Positions 7,327 to 12,660 of a stretch of 12,660 nucleotides of DNA are shown one piece after another. Position 1 is the stretch's first letter, and every line of letters begins with the position of its first letter. Below the pieces are notes generated by a model, which was not told where the DNA came from, searched no databases, and saw nothing but the letters and a program-made list of their open reading frames with translations. Source of the DNA: Fidelibacterota bacterium (GTDB lineage Bacteria > Fidelibacterota > Marinisomatia > SCGC-AAA003-L08 > D37C17); the NCBI GenBank assembly GCA_012964845.1, contig DTTG01000046.1, forward strand, positions 1-12,660, in the 5' to 3' direction. The position numbers and the translations under genes are program-made.

Positions 7327-8256
7327 ATGAAATTGGTGTTTTTCGGTACACCTGACTTTGCAGTTCCTACTCTTGATGCCCTCCATGATTCATCTCATGA
7401 AATATTGGGAGTAGTAACAAGTCCAGATAAAAAATCAGGCCGTGGATTAAAAGTTAAATCCGCAGCAATTAAAAAAAGTGCAGAAAAATATAGTTTGCCG
7501 ATTTATCAACCGGAAAGTACAGGAAGTGAACAATTACATTCAATTTTAAAACAAATTAATCCAGATATTTATGTTGTCGTGGCTTATAAAATACTACCAG
7601 AATCAATTCTAAATATACCTCCTAGAGGAGCTGTAAATCTCCATGCATCACTGCTCCCTAAATACAGGGGGGCGGCTCCAGTAAATCACGCCATATTAAA
7701 TGGTGAAACCGAAACGGGTCTTACCACATTTCTGATTCAGAAGAAAGTGGATACCGGTGATTTACTTTTGCAACAATCCCTGCCAATTGATAATTCTGTT
7801 ACAACTGGTGAGGCATTATCAAAATTATCCTTCCTTGGAGCTGATCTGGTCATTAAGACTTTAGACGCTCTCGCTCAAAATAAAATTAAACCAATTAAAC
7901 AAGATGGCGATAAAGCTACATTTGCCCCCAAAATTAGTGTACAGGATTGTAAAATAAATTGGAGTAATCCCGCTTTGATGATTCATAATCAGATTCGAGC
8001 ATTTTCACCAAAACCAGGAGCCTTTACTTTTTATAAAAATAAACGAGTAAAATTATTTGGCTCTAAAGTCCTTCAAAACTTACACAACGCAAGGCTCCTT
8101 CCCGGTGAGATAGAACATACTAACTCATTTTTTAAAATTGGAACAGGCACCGAACCAATACAAATTACTAACATACAGATCGAAGGTAAAAAGAAACTAC
8201 CGGTGGATCAATTTATCTTGGGTTTTCCAAAAATAACAGGAGGAATATTTGATTAA
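7327..8256 (+). CDS. fmt: Methionyl-tRNA formyltransferase
   Basis: Fmt formylates Met-tRNA(fMet) with 10-formyl-THF to make initiator tRNA. The 309-residue length is typical. The N-terminal Rossmann domain begins MKLVFFGTPDFAVPTL. The formyl-folate active site is intact: Asn104 and His106 in NLHASLLPKYRGAAPVNHAI (104-123), and Asp142 in the VDTGD block. SPDKKSGRG (32-40) is the flexible loop that inserts into the tRNA acceptor stem. The C-terminal oligonucleotide-binding domain follows, with PKISVQDCKINW, IHNQIRAFSPKPGAF and the final VDQFILGFP. The ATG at 7327 has an AT-rich leader without a Shine-Dalgarno sequence. The 3' end carries the AGGAGG of the next gene and overlaps rsmB by 8 bases. 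Confidence 0.97.
   Translation: MKLVFFGTPDFAVPTLDALHDSSHEILGVVTSPDKKSGRGLKVKSAAIKKSAEKYSLPIYQPESTGSEQLHSILKQINPDIYVVVAYKILPESILNIPPRGAVNLHASLLPKYRGAAPVNHAILNGETETGLTTFLIQKKVDTGDLLLQQSLPIDNSVTTGEALSKLSFLGADLVIKTLDALAQNKIKPIKQDGDKATFAPKISVQDCKINWSNPALMIHNQIRAFSPKPGAFTFYKNKRVKLFGSKVLQNLHNARLLPGEIEHTNSFFKIGTGTEPIQITNIQIEGKKKLPVDQFILGFPKITGGIFD
8238..8243 (+). promoter_or_regulatory. Consensus Shine-Dalgarno for the rsmB TTG start, inside fmt
   Basis: A perfect AGGAGG sits in the last codons of fmt, 5 bases before the TTG at 8249. It is the strongest ribosome-binding site in the window and decides the rsmB start: the next in-frame ATG would remove the first 15 residues of the NusB-like domain. 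Confidence 0.85.
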
Positions 8257-9586
8257 AAGAGAAATAAGAACACGAAGAATAGCATGGGAAATAATGAAGA
8301 AAGCCGCTTTCAGGGATCGTCGATTATCTGATGTGACAGCTGAAATATTTCGTAGAGAAGGTGATAATATCAGCGATCAGGATCGACGTTTTATTACCAT
8401 GATGGTGCAAGGTACTGTAAGGCTGACTGGCAGATTAGACTGGGAACTCCGTCAAGTGTTCATTGGTGATTATGAAGATCTGAAAGAAGGTTTACGGATA
8501 CTGCTTAGACTTGGTGTGTTTCAATTGTTCTACATGGATAGTGTTCCGGATTATGCTGCTGTAACTACTACTGTTCAACTGGCAAAAAATATCCATCCGA
8601 ATCTGGGTGGTCTCACAAATGCCATTCTTCGAACATTGGCCAATTTAGAGGATAGAGATGTACCAGACGAACACACTCCCATTGCTAATGTGGCTGATTA
8701 TCTAAGCCACCCTGAATGGTTAATCAGCAAATGGATTAAGGATAAATCCTTCGATCAAGCCAAAGCGCTTGCTGAATGGAATAATGAATATCCAAGTCTA
8801 TGGTTTAGAGTGAATCGTTTGGAATATACTCCTACAAAATTCAAAAATTATTTGAAGAAACACGATATAAAATATGAGCAATTCGAACATATTCCTGAAT
8901 TCTTTAAAACTTCAAAACATCAGGAATTAATCAAAAGTGATATTTTCAAAGAAGGTAAGATTTCCGTTCAGGATCCATCGGCAGGATTGGTAGTACAATT
9001 GGTGGATCCTAAGGAAAAGGAATCTATTACGGATGCATGTGCAGCGCCTGGTGGGAAATCATCCTATATGGCAGAAAAGTTAAACAATACCGGATCTATT
9101 CTTTCTTTTGACTCAAATGAGGAGCGCTTGATCCGTCTGGATAATACATTGGAAAGGTTAAACATTTCCAATACTGAATCAGATTTGGTGGATATTACGG
9201 AAGATGAAGTGCCCATGACAGATAAAATGCTATTGGATGTCCCTTGTTCTGGAACAGGGGTTATGGCTAAACGGGCCGATATTAGATGGAGACGTTCAAT
9301 TGACGATATTTTAGAAATGCATCTGCTTCAAAGAAAAATATTATGGGCTGCATCCAACTATATAAACCCCGGCGGTGTAATTATTTACAGTACATGTTCA
9401 GTTGAACCGGAAGAAAACTACATGGTTATCGATGCTTTCCTGAAATCACACCCAGATTATTCAATTGAGTCAGCTAAGGATTATATTCCCGCAGAATATG
9501 TTGACGATAAAGGAGCCATGGTAATATTTCCACCGGAACATAAAATAGATGGAGGGTTCGCAGTAAGATTAGTAAATAATGGGTAG
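8249..9586 (+). CDS. rsmB: 16S rRNA (cytosine(967)-C(5))-methyltransferase
   Basis: RsmB (Sun/Fmu) methylates C967 of 16S rRNA using S-adenosylmethionine. The 445-residue protein has the full family layout. An N-terminal NusB-like RNA-binding domain covers about residues 5-135 (RRIAWEIM, LGVFQLFYMDSVPDYAAV, GGLTNAILR). The catalytic Rossmann domain follows, introduced by SVQDPSAGLV. DACAAPGGKSS at 262-272 is the SAM-binding motif. LDVPCSGTGV carries motif IV Cys333, and YSTCSVEPEEN carries motif VI Cys383, the nucleophile in this class. The start is TTG at 8249 with a consensus ribosome-binding site. It overlaps fmt by 8 bases and the PASTA gene by 8 bases, so all three are probably coupled in translation. 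The def-fmt-rsmB order is a conserved bacterial arrangement. Confidence 0.96.
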   Translation: MIKREIRTRRIAWEIMKKAAFRDRRLSDVTAEIFRREGDNISDQDRRFITMMVQGTVRLTGRLDWELRQVFIGDYEDLKEGLRILLRLGVFQLFYMDSVPDYAAVTTTVQLAKNIHPNLGGLTNAILRTLANLEDRDVPDEHTPIANVADYLSHPEWLISKWIKDKSFDQAKALAEWNNEYPSLWFRVNRLEYTPTKFKNYLKKHDIKYEQFEHIPEFFKTSKHQELIKSDIFKEGKISVQDPSAGLVVQLVDPKEKESITDACAAPGGKSSYMAEKLNNTGSILSFDSNEERLIRLDNTLERLNISNTESDLVDITEDEVPMTDKMLLDVPCSGTGVMAKRADIRWRRSIDDILEMHLLQRKILWAASNYINPGGVIIYSTCSVEPEENYMVIDAFLKSHPDYSIESAKDYIPAEYVDDKGAMVIFPPEHKIDGGFAVRLVNNG

Positions 9587-10313
9587 ATCCCTACTCAAAT
9601 ATCTCATTGCTTTTACATTTTTCTCGTTCTCGGGTATTGTAATATTAGACTATTTTATCTTACCTAATTATGTTGGATATAACAATGAACACTACCTGCC
9701 GGATGTCCGTGGTGAATATTTAGAAAAGGCAACATATCAATTGCGGTCTCTTCGCTTTAATACTAAACCTATACTCATTCCTTATTCAGAATCCCATACC
9801 CCGGGGACAGTCATAAAAATGTTTCCAAGAGCATTTACCAAGGTAAAAGAAGGTCGCACAATAGACTTAACCATTGCAGGTAAGGATGAGGACATTGAAA
9901 TTCCAGATATTAGTAATTTAAGCCTTCGGAATGCAAAATTAACCCTTACAAAGCTGGGATTGGGAATAGACACTATAATATATGAATATGACAATGTTAT
10001 TTCTGATGGCTATATTTCCTTTCAACTCCCAAGAAAAGGCCAAACCGTTAAATCTTCTACAAATATGACATTAGGGGTAAGTCGTGGCGCACCTCCAGAT
10101 TATTACATTATTCCAGATATTGTTAATTATAGTTTAACTCGTGCCCGTAAATCAATTATAAATGAGGGACTTAGAGTGGGTGAAATTACCTACGAATTTC
10201 AACCAGACCTCGTCCCTAATACTGTTATTGAACAAAATATGACTGCTGGAATGAGAGTATCTTTTCCAGCTTCAATTAATTTACTGATAAGTACTGATAA
10301 ACAGGAGAATTAA
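9579..10313 (+). CDS. Membrane-anchored PASTA-domain protein without a kinase domain
   Basis: This 244-residue protein has a very short cytoplasmic N-terminus (MGRSLLK), one membrane helix at about 5-27, and then three PASTA repeats outside the membrane: about 39-100 (YLPDVRGEYLEKATYQLRS), 106-168 (IEIPDISNLSLRNAKLTLTK) and 176-239 (YIIPDIVNYSLTRARKSI). Each repeat shows the P-D-[IV] opening and ends in a short beta strand. PASTA repeats bind peptidoglycan fragments or beta-lactams in Ser/Thr kinases and some penicillin-binding proteins, so a cell-wall-sensing or scaffolding role is plausible but not shown. No kinase or transpeptidase domain is attached, and there is no room for one upstream because rsmB ends 8 bases into this gene. 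The ATG at 9579 has no clear ribosome-binding site and probably depends on the rsmB overlap. It ends 1 base before rpe. Confidence 0.88.
   Translation: MGRSLLKYLIAFTFFSFSGIVILDYFILPNYVGYNNEHYLPDVRGEYLEKATYQLRSLRFNTKPILIPYSESHTPGTVIKMFPRAFTKVKEGRTIDLTIAGKDEDIEIPDISNLSLRNAKLTLTKLGLGIDTIIYEYDNVISDGYISFQLPRKGQTVKSSTNMTLGVSRGAPPDYYIIPDIVNYSLTRARKSIINEGLRVGEITYEFQPDLVPNTVIEQNMTAGMRVSFPASINLLISTDKQEN
10303..10307 (+). promoter_or_regulatory. Shine-Dalgarno site of rpe
   Basis: AGGAG, seven bases before the rpe ATG at 10315 and within the last codons of the PASTA gene, is a good ribosome-binding site that confirms the start. Confidence 0.75.
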
Positions 10314-10314
10314 T

Positions 10315-10956
10315 ATGAGAATAATATCACCATCTGTTCTCGCTGCAAATTTTAAAAATATCTCTGAGGACATTAAAAAAGTTGAATCTGCTGGTGCAGA
10401 CCGCTTACATTTGGATATAATGGATGGGAATTTCGTGCCATCAATAACATTTGGCCCATTAATAATAGATGCAATTAATGACTGTACGCATTGCCATTTA
10501 GAAACACACCTGATGATCCAAAACCCGCATAAATCATTTGACCAGTACATTAAAGCTGGATCTGACACATTAATATTCCATATAGAAGCAAGTAACAATC
10601 CTGAAGAGGAATTATCATACATCCGAGAGAATAATGTTGCTGCCGGTATTGCCTTAAATCCTGATACAGATGAAAAATGTCTTTTACCCCTCTTAGATTA
10701 CCTAGATTATATTTTAATCATGTCTGTTTTTCCCGGAAAAGGTGAGCAATCTTTCATAAACTCCACTCTTAAAAAAATGGAGAATATTGTGCAAATGACA
10801 AAGGGTAGAAATATCACCATTGGAGTGGATGGCGGGGTGAATCTAGATACCATTTCAGAAGTTTATGCTACTGGTATTGATGTAACCATTGTAGGATCTG
10901 GCCTATTCAAATCTGACAATATTTCCCAGAGGTACCAGGATTTAATGAATGCATGA
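10315..10956 (+). CDS. rpe: Ribulose-phosphate 3-epimerase, with a variant active-site loop
   Basis: Rpe interconverts D-ribulose 5-phosphate and D-xylulose 5-phosphate in the pentose phosphate pathway. The 213-residue TIM-barrel is slightly shorter than average but complete. Catalytic and metal residues are in place: Ser7 in ISPSVLAANF, His32 and Asp34 in LHLDIMDGNFVPSITFG (31-47), His65 in LETHLMI, and Asp172 in GVDGGVN. The phosphate-binding end (VGSGLF) is present. The mobile loop after strand six reads MSVFPGKGEQSF (136-147), where the family normally has M-[ST]-V-[NEH]-PGFGGQ-x-F. Three conserved loop positions therefore differ, although PG, the second Gly and Gln are kept. Activity is expected but kinetics or substrate preference might be altered. 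It starts 1 base after the PASTA stop and overlaps the next gene by 8 bases. Confidence 0.93.
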   Translation: MRIISPSVLAANFKNISEDIKKVESAGADRLHLDIMDGNFVPSITFGPLIIDAINDCTHCHLETHLMIQNPHKSFDQYIKAGSDTLIFHIEASNNPEEELSYIRENNVAAGIALNPDTDEKCLLPLLDYLDYILIMSVFPGKGEQSFINSTLKKMENIVQMTKGRNITIGVDGGVNLDTISEVYATGIDVTIVGSGLFKSDNISQRYQDLMNA

Positions 10957-11536
10957 TCCATTAAAATACCATCAAGAAATCAATCGGAAACTCATCCATT
11001 TATCCTCTTCATCTATTCCGTTTATGCTATGGTATTTTGGAAAAGATTCTTTTCAGCCCTGGATAATAGCCATTGCAATTATACTACCAATTTTAGATTA
11101 TGGACGACGAAACAATAAATTCTTATATCGTATTTATTCCAAATTATTTACTGGTTTCACCCGACCCATCGAACAAGGAATTTTATCAGGAGCTTCATGG
11201 GTAATTATTGGCGCTGCAATCACCATTTGTATTTTTAATGAAAATTCAGCAATTATCGGATTACTTGTATTAAGCATTGCCGATTCAGCTGCTGCAATTA
11301 TTGGCATAAAATTTGGGAAAACACAATTGTTTTCAAAATCCTTAGAAGGCTCTGCTGCATTTTTCATAACTGCTGCTATCATCGTATTTACAATATCCCC
11401 TGTAGCTTTTTATATTAATTTCATTGCAGTTTTAACCGCAACAGTAGTTGAATTATTTGCAACACCCCGTATTAATGATAATCTTCTCATTCCAATGGTA
11501 ATTGCATTCATATTAACTCTTGGGGGAATTGGGTGA
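10949..11536 (+). CDS. SEC59 / phytol-kinase / diacylglycerol-kinase-like membrane protein
   Basis: This 195-residue polytopic membrane protein belongs to the family of eukaryotic dolichol kinase (SEC59), phytol kinase (VTE5) and the CTP-dependent diacylglycerol kinase Dgk1, often annotated as phosphatidate cytidylyltransferase. Diagnostic blocks are the N-terminal E-x-x-RKLIH (10-17), YGRRNNKFLYRIYSKLF (51-67), ILSGASWV (78-85), SIADSAAAIIGIKFGK (109-124), KSLEGSAAFF (130-139) and ELFATPRINDNLLIP (168-182), which together form the nucleotide-binding face. About six hydrophobic segments alternate with these loops. It probably phosphorylates a lipid alcohol with CTP or another NTP; the actual lipid cannot be inferred. 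The ATG at 10949 overlaps rpe by 8 bases and has a partial ribosome-binding site, AGGA at 10937-10940. Its stop overlaps the next start by 4 bases (GTGA). Confidence 0.82.
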   Translation: MHDPLKYHQEINRKLIHLSSSSIPFMLWYFGKDSFQPWIIAIAIILPILDYGRRNNKFLYRIYSKLFTGFTRPIEQGILSGASWVIIGAAITICIFNENSAIIGLLVLSIADSAAAIIGIKFGKTQLFSKSLEGSAAFFITAAIIVFTISPVAFYINFIAVLTATVVELFATPRINDNLLIPMVIAFILTLGGIG

Positions 11537-12660
11537 GCTTTTTAACACCATTTTTTCTCTGGCTGCTCCCCTTAACAGCAATTCCACTTATTATTCATCT
11601 GCTGAATCGCCGAAATCTCATAACAATAGATTTCAGCACACTGAGATTTTTAAAGTTACTGGAAAAGGAGTCTATCCGCAAACTCCAGATTTTACAAATA
11701 TTATTGCTCATACTTAGAACCATTATCATTCTCTGTATAGTAATGATGATTTCCAGACCTGTTATTAATGGAATATTTAATTTACAAAATTCTGGGGAAT
11801 CTGCTTTGCATGCTATTGTTCTGGATGACAGCTTCTCCATGGCAGGAAGTAGAGATCATGTCCAAATTACTGTCCGAAAAATACTGAATCAAATTCCAGA
11901 TAAAAATCAATTAATTTGGATAAACACAAACAGCGGATTACAATTTAAAGGACTGAGAGAAGATATACCTCCAATTGAATCCCTTGTAAAATCTACATTT
12001 TTAGGTGAATCTTTAATTAATTCTCTGAACATCCTGGCAGTTAATAGTGAAGGCGAATTTACGTCAAAAGAATTGTACATTTTAACCGATGGGCAATATT
12101 CATCCATAAAAGAATTAAATAACAATAGTGACCAATTAGGGTCGTTTCATATTTACACATTTATTGCACCTGAAATTGAAAATAATTTAGCTATCACTCA
12201 ATTAAATATTGTAAATGAAATTCTACTTCCAAATGATCAAATGGAAATTGAAGTGTCTGTTCAAAATAGTGGTGTGGAAAATATTGAAAACCGCTTATTA
12301 CAATTAATCATTAATGAAATGATTGTGGGGCAGCAATTAATTTCACTCAATCCTGGAAATATCAAAATATTTACCTTTAAAACTGCTCTGTCAAAATCCG
12401 GCAGCCATTCTGGAATAGTAGAGTTAGACGGCGATGATAGAATGGAAGATAATCGTTTTTATTTTACGCTGAATATTCCTAATAGACATAAAATAGCAAT
12501 TATCAGTGACTCAAAGGAATCATCATATTATATTAGAGAATCCCTACAGGCATTGAACAAATTTGGAGAATCACTTATAATTTCTGAATTTATAGATTTT
12601 AACAGTCCTCAGCTAAGAATGCATGAACAGGATATTATTTTCCATTTGAATCCGGAAATA
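11533..12660 (+). CDS. BatA-type N-terminal domain protein with VWA-like domain (3' end outside window)
   Basis: The frame is open from GTG at 11533 to the window end: 376 codons without a stop. Residues 1-75 are the BatA/aerotolerance N-terminal domain: SFLTPFFLWLLPLTAIPLII is the first membrane helix, HLLNRR and FSTLRFLK follow, and a second helix spans about 52-74. A von Willebrand A-like domain comes next, with the metal-site motif DDSFSM at 98-103 (D98-x-S100-x-S102) and Asp186 in LTDG. Residues about 219-317 look like a beta-sandwich (EIEVSVQNSG, GIVELDGDDRMEDNRFYFTL), as in CARDB-like adhesion domains. From about 320, HKIAIISDSKESSYYI starts a further domain that runs off the edge. Proteins of this layout in Bacteroidetes and relatives often accompany MoxR ATPases; function is poorly defined. 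The start is supported by GGGGG six bases upstream and by the GTGA overlap with the preceding stop. Confidence 0.88.
   Translation, partial: MSFLTPFFLWLLPLTAIPLIIHLLNRRNLITIDFSTLRFLKLLEKESIRKLQILQILLLILRTIIILCIVMMISRPVINGIFNLQNSGESALHAIVLDDSFSMAGSRDHVQITVRKILNQIPDKNQLIWINTNSGLQFKGLREDIPPIESLVKSTFLGESLINSLNILAVNSEGEFTSKELYILTDGQYSSIKELNNNSDQLGSFHIYTFIAPEIENNLAITQLNIVNEILLPNDQMEIEVSVQNSGVENIENRLLQLIINEMIVGQQLISLNPGNIKIFTFKTALSKSGSHSGIVELDGDDRMEDNRFYFTLNIPNRHKIAIISDSKESSYYIRESLQALNKFGESLIISEFIDFNSPQLRMHEQDIIFHLNPEI

Noticed and set aside
10281..10622. 113-codon - strand frame antisense to the start of rpe
   Set aside because: It is antisense to conserved Rpe coding sequence with no family resemblance; shadow frame.
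11520..11717. 65-codon + strand frame starting just before the VWA gene
   Set aside because: It overlaps in another frame the region encoding the conserved BatA-type N-terminal domain; the frame from GTG 11533 explains the sequence fully.
11595..12125. Two short - strand frames (11595-11840 and 11907-12125) within the VWA gene
   Set aside because: Both are antisense to the continuous VWA frame and show no recognisable product.
1..12660. Search for a defence system, biosynthetic cluster, mobile element or CRISPR array
   Set aside because: All thirteen genes belong to recognised families with mostly housekeeping roles; no transposase, integrase, direct-repeat array, tRNA or attachment site is visible.

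Overview
The window is a densely packed, AT-rich bacterial chromosome segment. It holds thirteen protein genes, almost no intergenic DNA, and no RNA genes, mobile elements, CRISPR arrays or long repeats that I can see. The gene set is mostly housekeeping: folate one-carbon metabolism, mismatch repair, tRNA and rRNA modification, N-terminal formyl-Met handling, Sec accessory and the pentose phosphate pathway. A few membrane and signalling genes are mixed in. The AT-richness, the nicking-type MutL, the BatA-type N-terminal domain plus VWA protein at the right end, and a PASTA protein beside rsmB and rpe suggest a free-living member of the Fibrobacteres-Chlorobi-Bacteroidetes (FCB) supergroup or a related lineage such as Marinimicrobia, Ignavibacteria or Calditrichaeota. 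This placement is an inference from gene content and is not certain.

Layout. Left block, + strand (1-5324): the 3' part of ftcD (formiminotransferase-cyclodeaminase, cut by the window edge), mutL (8-base overlap with ftcD), a DUF502 membrane protein, an overlapping isoprenylcysteine-methyltransferase-like membrane protein, and a PAS-GGDEF diguanylate cyclase. dusB (tRNA dihydrouridine synthase, - strand, 5331-6311) converges on the cyclase gene with only 6 bases between them. A 127-base divergent intergenic region (6312-6438) is the only substantial non-coding stretch and is the obvious promoter region. Right block, + strand (6439 to the end): yajC, def, fmt, rsmB, a membrane-anchored three-PASTA protein, rpe, a SEC59/phytol-kinase-like membrane lipid kinase, and a BatA-like VWA protein cut by the right edge. 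Nearly every junction in this block overlaps or is separated by at most about 20 bases, so it is probably one operon.

How the genes work together. Fmt formylates initiator Met-tRNA with 10-formyl-THF, Def removes the formyl group from new proteins, RsmB methylates 16S rRNA, DusB modifies tRNA, and YajC assists the Sec translocon. FtcD can feed the C1-folate pool that Fmt draws on. The order def-fmt-rsmB-[PASTA]-rpe matches the widespread bacterial cluster def-fmt-rsmB-PP2C phosphatase-PASTA kinase-rsgA-rpe. Here the phosphatase, the kinase domain and rsgA are absent and only a kinase-less PASTA protein remains.

The window shows no convincing new biological system. The points most worth checking are the kinase-less PASTA protein in the kinase's position, the altered active-site loop of Rpe, the repeated 8-base gene overlaps of form NTGNNTRR, and the two little-characterised membrane gene pairs (DUF502/ICMT-like and SEC59-like/VWA).
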